Shown here one piece after another: positions 8,586 to 16,532 of a DNA stretch of 64,000 nucleotides. The first letter of the stretch is position 1, and each line of letters starts with the position of its first letter. The stretch spans positions 62,001 through 126,000 of the forward strand of contig QQUF01000044.1 in assembly GCA_008501735.1 (NCBI GenBank). The letters run 5' to 3'. The DNA comes from Calditrichota bacterium. GTDB taxonomy: Bacteria; CLD3. The position numbers and the translations under genes were made by a program. The notes under the pieces are model-generated. The model worked only from the letters and a program-made list of their open reading frames with translations, was not told where the DNA came from and did no database searches.

Positions 8586-9680
8586 ATGAACTACAACAAT
8601 TTTCACAAACAGCTCAGAAACAACGATATTGCAAAAAAAATTCTTACAAGAATTTCGGAATTCCAAGATGAAATTACAATTATGGAATTTTGTGGTGGAC
8701 ACACACACACGATTTTTAAATACGGAATTCGTGATGTTTTACCCAAAAATATAAAAATGCGTTCTGGTCCTGGTTGTCCTGTTTGTGTAACTTCTAACAA
8801 AGACCTTGCAAAAGCAGCTGTTCTTTTGGAAAATTCTGATGTAATTCTTACAACTTACGGCGATATGATGAAAGTTCCGGGCGAACTCGGAAGCCTTGAA
8901 AAATTAAAAGCCAATGGAAAAGACATTCGCATTGTTTACTCAACTCTTGACGCTCTCCAAATCGCAAAGAATAATCCTGACAAAAAAATAATATTCTTCG
9001 GAGTCGGTTTTGAAACAACTGCTCCTGCAACTGCTGCTTCTGTGGTTTTGGCAAAAGAGCAAAACATCAAAAATTACTTTGTTTCCTCAGTTCTGAAACT
9101 CACAATTCCTGTAACAAAAGCACTGCTAACTCTTGGCGAAGTGAATGTAAATGCAGTTCTCGGACCTGGTCACGTTAGTACAATTATTGGCTCAAAAGAT
9201 TGGGAGATTTTCCCGAATGACTTCAAAATCCCTTGTGTAATTTCGGGCTTTGAGCCAATTGACATTTTACAAAGTGTAAGTATGATTTTGAAACAAATTT
9301 CCGATGGTCGTTGTGAAGTTGAAAACGAATACAGTCGTGCAGTTTTGCCAAATGGAAATCCAAAGGCTTTAGAAATTCTTTTTGATGTTTTCGAACCTTC
9401 AAGTGCAGATTGGAGAGGATTCGGCGAAATCCCTGAAAGTGGAATGAAAATCACAGAAAAATATTCAGAATTTGATGCCGATGAAGTTTTTGCTCCAAAA
9501 GTAAATTTTGAGGAAAAGAAAACAGCTTGCCGCTGTGGTGAAGTTCTTCGCGGAATAATTGAACCTCAAGAATGCAAAATCTTTGGAAACCCTTGCACTC
9601 CAGAAAATCCTTTTGGACCTTGTATGGTTTCATCGGAAGGTTCTTGTGCTGCTTATTTTAATTTTAGAAAAATTGCGTGA
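8586..9680 (+). CDS. hypD: Hydrogenase maturation protein HypD
   Basis: This 364-residue Fe-S protein is the scaffold on which iron receives its CO and cyanide ligands, working with HypC and HypE. Diagnostic cysteine motifs are present: 'MEFCGGHTHTIFKYG', 'SGPGCPVCVTS', and the C-terminal cluster segment 'CRCGEVLRG...ECKIFGNPC...FGPCMVSSEGSCAAYF'. The gene is full length and 4 bp after hypC. hypE, the usual next gene, is absent downstream. Instead an inverted hicBA module follows 11 bp later, and beyond it lies a second diverged copy of the last 73 bp of hypD, suggesting that the 3' end was an insertion or recombination point. Confidence 0.96.
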   Translation: MNYNNFHKQLRNNDIAKKILTRISEFQDEITIMEFCGGHTHTIFKYGIRDVLPKNIKMRSGPGCPVCVTSNKDLAKAAVLLENSDVILTTYGDMMKVPGELGSLEKLKANGKDIRIVYSTLDALQIAKNNPDKKIIFFGVGFETTAPATAASVVLAKEQNIKNYFVSSVLKLTIPVTKALLTLGEVNVNAVLGPGHVSTIIGSKDWEIFPNDFKIPCVISGFEPIDILQSVSMILKQISDGRCEVENEYSRAVLPNGNPKALEILFDVFEPSSADWRGFGEIPESGMKITEKYSEFDADEVFAPKVNFEEKKTACRCGEVLRGIIEPQECKIFGNPCTPENPFGPCMVSSEGSCAAYFNFRKIA

Positions 9681-9691
9681 TTTCAAGAATT

Positions 9692-9922
9692 TTATTCAAA
9701 TTCATTTCTTGGAATTCCTGATTGGCGAATGATTGACATTAAAGTTCCAATCTTTAATTCTTTATGGTTTGGAACAGGAACTGTAATAGTGCCTTCGATA
9801 GTTTTCTTTTGCATCACAATATGACTTCCTCTTCTCCTAACTTCCTCAAAGCCATTTTTTGCAAGTATTTTACAGGTGTCCTTTCCTGAAAGATTTCGAA
9901 ATTTACCCAACAGCAACCTCAA
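9692..9922 (-). CDS. hicA: HicA-type mRNA interferase toxin
   Basis: This small basic protein carries the HicA double-stranded-RNA-binding-like fold signature 'GFEEVRRRGSHIVMQKK', where the His of GSH is the catalytic residue, and the tail 'VPNHKELKIGTLMSIIRQSGI'. HicA toxins cleave mRNA and are neutralised by HicB. It overlaps the end of hicB by 20 bp. The listed start is a TTG; the family N terminus suggests initiation at the later TTG at 9910, giving 'MGKFRNLSGKD...', which overlaps the hicB stop and favours coupled translation. The module sits convergent to hypD and between hypD-end repeats. Confidence 0.85.
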   Translation of the reverse strand: MRLLLGKFRNLSGKDTCKILAKNGFEEVRRRGSHIVMQKKTIEGTITVPVPNHKELKIGTLMSIIRQSGIPRNEFE

Positions 9923-10124
9923 CTTGCGTTACATAAACTTCATTGTGAAATCGAGATTTAATTTCTTCTTGTGAAGCCATTTCAAAAAATAATTCTAATG
10001 CTTCTTTTAAATTTTCTCTCGCTTCACCAACTGTATCTCCTTGACTTGCGACATCAACTTCGGGACAAATCGCAACGTAACCATCACCTTCTTTTTCAAT
10101 AATCGCAGTAAGTTGTTTAAGCAT
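9903..10124 (-). CDS. hicB: HicB-type antitoxin
   Basis: This 73-residue partner of HicA carries the N-terminal HicB domain: 'KEGDGYVAICPEVDVASQGDTVGEARENLKEALELFFE'. This partly degenerate RNase H-like fold binds and blocks HicA. There is no obvious C-terminal DNA-binding domain, as in the short HicB class. It is transcribed first in a hicB-hicA order, and overlap with hicA couples their translation. The upstream 100 bp are very AT-rich and probably hold the promoter. Because the antitoxin lacks a recognisable DNA-binding domain, autoregulation is uncertain. Confidence 0.85.
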   Translation of the reverse strand: MLKQLTAIIEKEGDGYVAICPEVDVASQGDTVGEARENLKEALELFFEMASQEEIKSRFHNEVYVTQVEVAVG

Positions 10125-10231
10125 TTAGCTACCTTAAAAATAAATTGTTAAAATTTTTTAAAACCAAATTCAAGATAAATGAGTTTTTTGGAAAAAAGCT
10201 AAAAATTTAATTCAAAATTTTCGGGAATTCT

Positions 10232-10304
10232 TTTTGGACCTTGTATGGTTTCATCTGAAGGTTCTTGTGCGGCTTATTTTAATTTTCGGAAAGTTGTGTG
10301 ATTT
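10232..10304 (+). pseudogene. Detached, diverged copy of the hypD 3' end
   Basis: These 73 bp match the last coding bases of hypD (9611-9683) at 67 of 73 positions, in the same orientation. They would encode '...FGPCMVSSEGSCAAYFNFRKVV' followed by a stop. Four of the six differences leave the amino acid unchanged (Ser, Ala and two in one Arg codon) and two cause Ile-to-Val and Ala-to-Val. That pattern indicates divergence while the sequence was still coding, so this looks like the tail of a related hypD allele rather than decay of a fresh duplication. No start or upstream hypD sequence accompanies it. Confidence 0.85.
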
Positions 10305-10356
10305 TAGTTTGATTTTTAAAATTTAGTTTAGCTAATGTTTTTTTCAATTTGACTAT

Positions 10357-10911
10357 TTATTTGTTAGACTTTTTCTTTAGATCTTCAATGTAATAGTAAT
10401 CTTCTGCTAGCCATTCTACAAATGAACCCAAACTATCTTTTACAAATGATTTAATTTGACCTTTTGAACCCGTTATAGGAACTGTTATCTCATATATTGG
10501 TTTATTGCAAGGTTCTATTTGAGTTGAACGCATTTTAAAACTTAAAAGACCATAAATAATTTCAAGCTTAGAACTATACTCCCATAAATTTAATTCAATT
10601 GAAATTATACTTTGAATTTGAATTGAATTTTCATTTTGGGAAGTCTTTTTATGAAATTTATAATCTTTCAAGAAGTTTCTCATTTTTAGTTTGAAATATC
10701 TGGTTATATCCTCTTCAGACATAAATTCACTTGCTATTTTATTTGTAACACCAATAATAGCGACATCTTTTGAAGTATGTATCCAAGAATAAAAAAGCAA
10801 ATCTAAAGATTCTCCATTTTCTACATGTTCTCCAAATGTTGGTCTTTCAACAATACCAGCATAGACAAAGTTTCCAAACGATAACAAAAAGATAAAGAGA
10901 AACTTTTTCAT
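10357..10911 (-). CDS. Exported protein of unknown function
   Basis: The 184-residue protein begins with a typical signal peptide ('MKKFLFIFLLSFGNFVYAG') without a lipobox Cys, so it is predicted to be periplasmic or secreted. The mature part is hydrophilic, mixed alpha/beta, with only one cysteine, and matches no family I recognise. The gene uses many AT-rich codons and lies alone between the hypD-tail fragment and the aquaporin gene, in a region that seems prone to insertion. It may be lineage-specific or acquired. No terminator or operon partner was seen. Confidence 0.65.
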   Translation of the reverse strand: MKKFLFIFLLSFGNFVYAGIVERPTFGEHVENGESLDLLFYSWIHTSKDVAIIGVTNKIASEFMSEEDITRYFKLKMRNFLKDYKFHKKTSQNENSIQIQSIISIELNLWEYSSKLEIIYGLLSFKMRSTQIEPCNKPIYEITVPITGSKGQIKSFVKDSLGSFVEWLAEDYYYIEDLKKKSNK

Positions 10912-11118
10912 TCAAAAAATTCCAAACATTTAACAAAGAGTAATTTTTAAATGTAATAAATAAGGAAAAAATTTGTTACCCTTTTAAAATAAAAGTTTTA
11001 ATATCTTTTTCTACAAAATATGTTTTCAATTGTCTTTGTCTTCGACTAACACTCTACCCGTTTTGATTTTGTTGTAGATGTAATCAAGGAGAAAACCAAT
11101 TTACATTTTTTATAAAAA

Positions 11119-11145
11119 AATGCCGTTTAAAATTTAAACGGCATT
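11119..11145 (-). terminator. Intrinsic terminator of the aquaporin gene
   Basis: A perfect 13-bp stem (AATGCCGTTTAAA / TTTAAACGGCATT) with a one-base centre lies about 20 bp past the aqpZ stop. On the minus strand it is followed by a T-run. It also lies between convergent or isolated units and may insulate them. Confidence 0.8.
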
Positions 11146-11162
11146 AAAGATATATTTAAAAC

Positions 11163-11852
11163 TTAGTCTTCACTTCCGATAAATTTGTAAACTACTGCAC
11201 CAAGCAATGCACCAACAATTGGAGCTACCCAAAAGAGCCAAAGTTGAGAAATTGCCCAATCTCCGACAAAAACTGCAACTCCTGTGCTACGAGCAGGATT
11301 TACAGAAGTGTTTGTTACAGGAATGCTAATTAAATGAATAAGTGTAAGTCCCAAACCAATTGCAATTGGAGCTAAACCTACAGGAGCTCTTTTGTCTGTT
11401 GCACCGAGAATTATTATCAAAAACATCATTGTCATTACAATTTCAGTTACAAGAGCTGCAACCATTGTGTAACCTCCGGGAGAATGTGCTCCAAATCCGT
11501 TTGAAGCGAAACCAGAAGCAACAGCATCAAAGCCTTCTTTGCCACTTGCAATTACAAAAAGAACTGCTCCGGCAAGAATTCCTCCAAAAACTTGAGAAAT
11601 AATGTAAGGGGCTAATTCTTTTGCTTCAAATCTTCCTCCAGCCCATAAACCAATTGAAACTGCGGGATTTAGATGACAACCTGAAATGTGTCCAATAGCA
11701 AAAGCCATTGTCAAAACAGTTAGACCAAATGCAAATGAAACACCTAACAGCCCAATTCCTACATTCGGAAAAGCAGCTGCTAAAACTGCACTTCCACAAC
11801 CTCCAAGTACTAACCAAAACGTTCCAAATAATTCGGCAACGTACTTTTTCAT
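11163..11852 (-). CDS. aqpZ: Aquaporin Z-like water channel
   Basis: This 229-residue inner-membrane channel of the MIP family has six membrane spans and both pore motifs: '[13 protein letters not shown]' in the first half and '[16 protein letters not shown]' in the second. The opening '[25 protein letters not shown]' is very close to E. coli AqpZ. The narrow-pore residues and lack of the glycerol-channel spacing favour water over glycerol, which is inference from family knowledge. The gene is flanked by its own terminator and appears monocistronic. Length is normal. Confidence 0.95.
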   Translation of the reverse strand: MKKYVAELFGTFWLVLGGCGSAVLAAAFPNVGIGLLGVSFAFGLTVLTMAFAIGHISGCHLNPAVSIGLWAGGRFEAKELAPYIISQVFGGILAGAVLFVIASGKEGFDAVASGFASNGFGAHSPGGYTMVAALVTEIVMTMMFLIIILGATDKRAPVGLAPIAIGLGLTLIHLISIPVTNTSVNPARSTGVAVFVGDWAISQLWLFWVAPIVGALLGAVVYKFIGSED

Positions 11853-11986
11853 ACTTCTTTACTCCTACTTTTTTAGTGATCAAAATTATTAAAACTATTA
11901 AAGAACATTTCTTTAATAAGAGCCAATAGAAAAGATGCAAATTCTACTGAGTTGCTTTTTTTAATTCACTAAATATAAGAGGAGAC

Positions 11987-12022
11987 TTGAGTTATGCAAA
12001 ATTTTTATTCTGCATAACTCAA
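11987..12022. repeat. 12-bp inverted repeat downstream of the RND pump gene
   Basis: TTGAGTTATGCA and TGCATAACTCAA are exact inverted copies separated by 12 AT-rich bases. They lie 18 bp past the stop of the leftward RND gene, a normal place for a terminator, but no clear T-run follows on the minus strand. It may be an imperfect terminator or an mRNA 3'-end stabiliser. Confidence 0.5.
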
Positions 12023-12039
12023 AATTGAATTTTTAATTT

Positions 12040-15000
12040 CTACTCGTAAGCAGGTTCTAATTCTTTGCGAGATAGTTTTGGTTTGTCCATTGTTTTGTTG
12101 GCAATTCCATTGAAAAATTTTCTGAAATCACTAATACAATAAAGTGCAGAAGGTAAAACTAAAAGCGTAATGAAAGTTCCAAAGATTAAACCGAAAGCCA
12201 CTGAAACAGCCATAGGTATTAAAAACTGCCCTTGAACACTTTGCTCCAAAATTAAAGGTGCAAGTCCAATCGAAGTTGTAAGAGTCGTCAGAATAATTGG
12301 TCTAAATCTCGAAATTCCTGCTTCAAGAACTGCATCTTTGACTGTTTCACCTTTTTTGATTAATTTGTTGTAACGGTCAACCATTACGACTGAATCATTT
12401 ATAATAATTCCCGCAAGGGCTACAATTCCCAGAAATGAAAGAATAGAAACAGGATAGCCTAAGATAAAATGTCCCAACACAGCACCAACAGCTCCAAGCG
12501 GAATTAACCCGATTATTAAAAGTGATTGTAAATAGGATTTAAGAAGGAAAACTAAAATTGTAAAAATAATAATTACTGCAATCGACATCGAAGTTTGCAT
12601 TGATTTTTGCATTTTTCCAACTTCTTCTGATTGACCACCTGAACTTTGTGTTACTCCTTCAACTTGTGAAAGCACTCTTGGAATTGCATCACTGTTCAAG
12701 TCTTTTAGAATAATTTGTAAGTCATTTTTAGAGTAATCCAAATTCGCATAAACACGAACTGAGCGGTAACCGTCAACTCGGCGAATTCTCTTGATTCCTC
12801 TTTCAATTCTGTAAGTCGCAATTTCTTTGAAAGGAATGTAATCGCCGTTTGGAGTTCTAATTTTTAGATTTTCAATTTGTGCAACCGAAACTCTGTCTTC
12901 TTCATTGAATCTTGCCCAAACTTTAACTTCATCGCGTCCTTTTTGCAAACGCATTATTTCTTGACCGTAAAAGCCTTGTTTGAGTTGACGAGTAACGTCT
13001 CCAAGTGAGAGCCCAAGAGCTTTAGCATTCGGCTTTAATGAAACAATAAATTCATTACTTCCAAGTGGTGTGTCATCTTGAATATCTTTTACGCCATCAA
13101 TTTTGCGTAATTCTGCTTTCATCAAATCCTTAGCTTTGTGAAGCTGAGTGTAATCTTGACTTGCAAATTTTACAGAAATTGGAAATCCGCCAAATCCCAT
13201 TCCGCCAACGTGAAAGTTTTCCGCTTCGGGAACTTCACCAATGTATTCAGCAAGTTCATCTGAAAAATCATTGATTGTGTAGTCTCGTTTTTCTGCTTCA
13301 ATTAGTCTTAAACTAACGTTTATGTTTGTTCCACCTTTCCAAGAAGAATGACTAATTATTGGATTAATTCCTGTTTGTTCCTCTTTGAGTTTGGCGAAAT
13401 CAGTGGCTTTTTTTATTACTTTGTGCCTGACTGTACTTGCGAAATCTGCCGAAGCTCCAGAAGGCATTTCAATCGAAATTCTTACGTAAGGCTCTTCAAT
13501 TTCAGGAAAAAATTGTGCTCGAATGTGATTTCCTTGAAACATTCCGACAATTAATAAAATCATTGCAACTGTCGAACAAGCAACTGTCCAACGATAGTTC
13601 AAAACAAAAGCGAGAAATTTTTTGTAATCTTCGTAGAGGAATTTGTTCAGTCTTGCATCGAATTTTTCACGTAAAGTAGGTTCTGTGGATTCAGCAGACT
13701 TTTTCTTTTTGGCAATTGCTTTTGAGTGAGCAATGTGAGCAGGTAAAATCAAAATCGCTTCAATAAGTGAAAAGGCTAAGCAAATTATTACAACAGCACC
13801 GATTTGCCAAACGTGCTTCCCAAGTTCGCCGTAAAAATAAAAGTAAGGAACAAAAGCAACAATCGTTGTGATGATTGAAATTGCAACAGGTTGAAGAACG
13901 TCTAAAGTTCCTGCGACTGCTGCATCTCTTCCAGTTTTGCCTTTTTCGTACTGCGAGTAAATACTTTCACCAATTATAATTCCGTCGTCAACAAGAATTC
14001 CAATTACCAAAATCATTCCGAAAAGAGACATCTCATTAATCGTGATTCCTACAAGCCAAAGAATAAAATACAAGCCTAACATCGAAATCGGAATTCCCAA
14101 AGCAACCCAAAATGCCAAACGAACATTTAAGAAAATACCAAGAGCAATTACCACTAAAAGCAAACCTAAAAGTCCATTTTGAGTAAGCAAATTAATTCTT
14201 TCTTCAAGGTTTTCGGTTTCTTTTTCTGTTACGTTGAACTTCATCAAACCAGCATATTTTTGCTCAAACTCTGCTGCAATTCTTTCACAGGCTTCTACAA
14301 TTTCAACAACGTCTTCATTATTGTTGTACATAACATTTAAGTAAACTGTTTGATGACCGTTATATTCTGCAATGAAACGATTTTCTGGCCACTTTTCTTC
14401 GATTGTTGCAATGTCTTTGAGTTTGATTTTTTTACCGTCGATTGAAGAAGTAACTTCGATTTCTTCAAACTCTCTTGCTTCATATTTTCTGCCGTAAGAA
14501 CGAATCAAAATCTCTTCTTGCTCAGTCAAAACAGAACCTGAAGAAATGTTAATGTTTGAGCTTCTAACTGCTTGAGAAATGTCATCAATTGTAAGTTTGT
14601 AACGGATTAAATTTTCAGGTGAAACTTCGATTGAAATTTCTCTGTCTGGCATTCCCCACATAAAAGTTCGAGACATTTTCCCTGTTTCAAGTAAAGCATC
14701 TCTAAATTCATAAACAATTTGTTTTGTCGTCAGGAGGTCTTGTTCACCGTAAATCGTAAACATTATCGCACGATTCCACTGCAATTCGTGTGTAACAGTT
14801 GGTTTTTCTGCGTCAGTTGGAAAAGAACTAATTGCATTGACAGCATTTTTGATTTTTTCCATTGCTTTGTCAAGCGGATAATCTTCATTTATGTCAGCAT
14901 TTATGTGAGCCCAACCTTCATTTGCGTAAGAACGAATTTCTTCAATTCCTTCAATTCCGCGAAGAGCTTCCTCAACTTTGATTACGATTCCTTCTTCAAC

Positions 15001-15177
15001 TTCCAAAGGAGAAGCTCCGGGAAAAGGAATGTCTGTTTCAATCTCGTTTGTTTCCATTTTCGGATTGATTCTTTTTTGCAAATTGAAAAGCCCGAAAACT
15101 CCCGCAAGACAAATTACAATCATTAACCAATTTGTAACAACCGAATGTTTGATGAAGTAATTAACAAAATCTTTCAT
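12040..15177 (-). CDS. RND-family efflux transporter (AcrB/HAE-like inner-membrane pump)
   Basis: This 1045-residue protein has the RND layout: an N-terminal helix ('NWLMIVICLAGVFGLFNLQKRINPKME'), two large periplasmic loops and two six-helix bundles. The fourth helix contains the proton-relay acidic pair ('GILVDDGIIIGES'), and the second half repeats the pattern ('GIVALAGIIINDSVVMVDR'). The sequence suits the hydrophobic/amphiphilic efflux or general AcrB-like branch rather than metal pumps, though substrate is unknown. It starts 2 bp after the stop of the adaptor gene, so the two form an operon. No TolC-type outer-membrane channel gene is in the operon and must come from elsewhere. Confidence 0.93.
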   Translation of the reverse strand: MKDFVNYFIKHSVVTNWLMIVICLAGVFGLFNLQKRINPKMETNEIETDIPFPGASPLEVEEGIVIKVEEALRGIEGIEEIRSYANEGWAHINADINEDYPLDKAMEKIKNAVNAISSFPTDAEKPTVTHELQWNRAIMFTIYGEQDLLTTKQIVYEFRDALLETGKMSRTFMWGMPDREISIEVSPENLIRYKLTIDDISQAVRSSNINISSGSVLTEQEEILIRSYGRKYEAREFEEIEVTSSIDGKKIKLKDIATIEEKWPENRFIAEYNGHQTVYLNVMYNNNEDVVEIVEACERIAAEFEQKYAGLMKFNVTEKETENLEERINLLTQNGLLGLLLVVIALGIFLNVRLAFWVALGIPISMLGLYFILWLVGITINEMSLFGMILVIGILVDDGIIIGESIYSQYEKGKTGRDAAVAGTLDVLQPVAISIITTIVAFVPYFYFYGELGKHVWQIGAVVIICLAFSLIEAILILPAHIAHSKAIAKKKKSAESTEPTLREKFDARLNKFLYEDYKKFLAFVLNYRWTVACSTVAMILLIVGMFQGNHIRAQFFPEIEEPYVRISIEMPSGASADFASTVRHKVIKKATDFAKLKEEQTGINPIISHSSWKGGTNINVSLRLIEAEKRDYTINDFSDELAEYIGEVPEAENFHVGGMGFGGFPISVKFASQDYTQLHKAKDLMKAELRKIDGVKDIQDDTPLGSNEFIVSLKPNAKALGLSLGDVTRQLKQGFYGQEIMRLQKGRDEVKVWARFNEEDRVSVAQIENLKIRTPNGDYIPFKEIATYRIERGIKRIRRVDGYRSVRVYANLDYSKNDLQIILKDLNSDAIPRVLSQVEGVTQSSGGQSEEVGKMQKSMQTSMSIAVIIIFTILVFLLKSYLQSLLIIGLIPLGAVGAVLGHFILGYPVSILSFLGIVALAGIIINDSVVMVDRYNKLIKKGETVKDAVLEAGISRFRPIILTTLTTSIGLAPLILEQSVQGQFLIPMAVSVAFGLIFGTFITLLVLPSALYCISDFRKFFNGIANKTMDKPKLSRKELEPAYE

Positions 15178-15179
15178 TT

Positions 15180-16364
15180 CTATTCCTCGTCTTTCATCGA
15201 AACTTCTGTTTTCTCTTCGTCAGGCTCGTTAATGTCTTTGATTTGCATTCCGATTAGTGGTTTTTGCAAAATCGTTTTTATAATTTTTGATTCTCGTGGA
15301 AGTGAGTTGTCCAAAATTGCGAAGTCTTTGTAAAATGAAATCACATTAACTTTTTCGCGTGCAAGTTTCCCTTCCACCATCAAATAAATATAATCGTCGC
15401 TGTCAACAGTATAACGCGGAACTAATGAAACGTCTTTGAGTTTTTTTCCACGAATCTGAACTGTAACATAATTCCCGGGAAAGAGGAATGAATTTAAACC
15501 ATTGTTTTCAAAAGAGATGTAAGCATTAACTGTTTGGGAGTTTCTTTCTAAAAGATTGTCTTTTCTAAAAATTTGACCTGTAATAAAATCACCGTTTTTT
15601 TCATCGAAAATAATTTTTGCTTCAGGATTTTCTGCAAACTCAATCCACTTTGCATCTTCAAGCAAAAGAGGAACTGAAATCTCAAGATTCTCAACATCTC
15701 GCAAAGTCAAAGTTTTCTGCCCATTCCCAACAAACGAACCTTCGATAATTCCATTTGAAGAAATCGAGCCATTAAAAGGTGCAAAAGTTTTGTGTTTTGA
15801 GAGATTTAGTTCGGCATTTTTGACTGCAAAATATTTTGAGAATATATTGTAACTGCTAATTTTAATTTTTTCTCGTGAATCTTCAATTTTAGGAAGTTCA
15901 GGAGTTTCAGAATCAATTTTTATTTTTGAAAAGTAAGCGTTCCATTTTTTATAAATTCCTTCGTCTTCGTATTTAATTTCAGGCAGGAATTTTGTGAGTG
16001 TGTTAAGGAAATCTGCACGCATTGAAAAGAGATTATTTTGAGCTTCTCTTGAATCAACTTCTAAAATTAATTCGCCTTTTTTGACGTAAGTTCCGCTTTT
16101 CAAATTGTTCTTTGCAAAAATCACTTTTCCGCTAATTTCAGAAATTATGTCCAAAGTTTTTTGGGATTCGATGACACCGTTTCCGTCAACTTTTAACTCG
16201 ATGTCTTGAAACTGAATTGGCAAAACTTCAACCTTGCGAATTTCAGGTTTGACATCACGTTTGTTACTATGTTTTTCAGTTGAGCCAAGTGTTTCCATCG
16301 CGAAGTATCCAACTGTTAGAACGCCAACTGCTAAAACAATCTTGAAAATTGTAGATTTTTGCAT
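15180..16364 (-). CDS. RND efflux periplasmic adaptor (membrane fusion protein)
   Basis: This 394-residue protein has one N-terminal membrane anchor ('IFKIVLAVGVLTVGYFAM') and an HlyD/AcrA-like periplasmic body. The biotinyl-lipoyl half-motif 'GNGVIESQKTLDIISEISGKVIFAKNNLKSGTYVKKGELILEVD' is followed by a short helical hairpin, then the returning lipoyl half 'FAPFNGSISSNGIIEGSFV' and a beta-barrel. Adaptors of this type join the inner-membrane pump to an outer-membrane channel. It is the first gene of the pump operon and is followed directly by the RND transporter. The helical hairpin region (about 115-185) looks short, so docking to an unusual channel is possible. Confidence 0.9.
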   Translation of the reverse strand: MQKSTIFKIVLAVGVLTVGYFAMETLGSTEKHSNKRDVKPEIRKVEVLPIQFQDIELKVDGNGVIESQKTLDIISEISGKVIFAKNNLKSGTYVKKGELILEVDSREAQNNLFSMRADFLNTLTKFLPEIKYEDEGIYKKWNAYFSKIKIDSETPELPKIEDSREKIKISSYNIFSKYFAVKNAELNLSKHKTFAPFNGSISSNGIIEGSFVGNGQKTLTLRDVENLEISVPLLLEDAKWIEFAENPEAKIIFDEKNGDFITGQIFRKDNLLERNSQTVNAYISFENNGLNSFLFPGNYVTVQIRGKKLKDVSLVPRYTVDSDDYIYLMVEGKLAREKVNVISFYKDFAILDNSLPRESKIIKTILQKPLIGMQIKDINEPDEEKTEVSMKDEE

Positions 16365-16484
16365 TGAGATTTTTACCTTTTGGGAAAAGTTTTGAGAAGT
16401 TTTTCATTCTAAGAAAAACACAAAAAGATGTTTCAAAAAAATTTTGAAGCAATCTAATTTATTTTGAAATGATTCTAAACAAAA

Positions 16485-16513
16485 AAGCCGAAGTAAAAAA
16501 ATTACTTCGGCTT
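16485..16513 (-). terminator. Intrinsic terminator of the surface-protein genes
   Basis: The 12-bp stem AAGCCGAAGTAA / TTACTTCGGCTT has a 5-base loop and, on the minus strand, a following T-run. It lies 20 bp downstream of the gene that ends at 16533. Confidence 0.88.
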
Positions 16514-16532
16514 AAATAAAACTTTAAAGTTC

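Noticed and set aside
11626-11940. 104-residue minus-strand ORF overlapping the aquaporin start
   Set aside because: It is out of frame with aqpZ over most of its length and has Trp/Cys-rich, non-protein-like composition.
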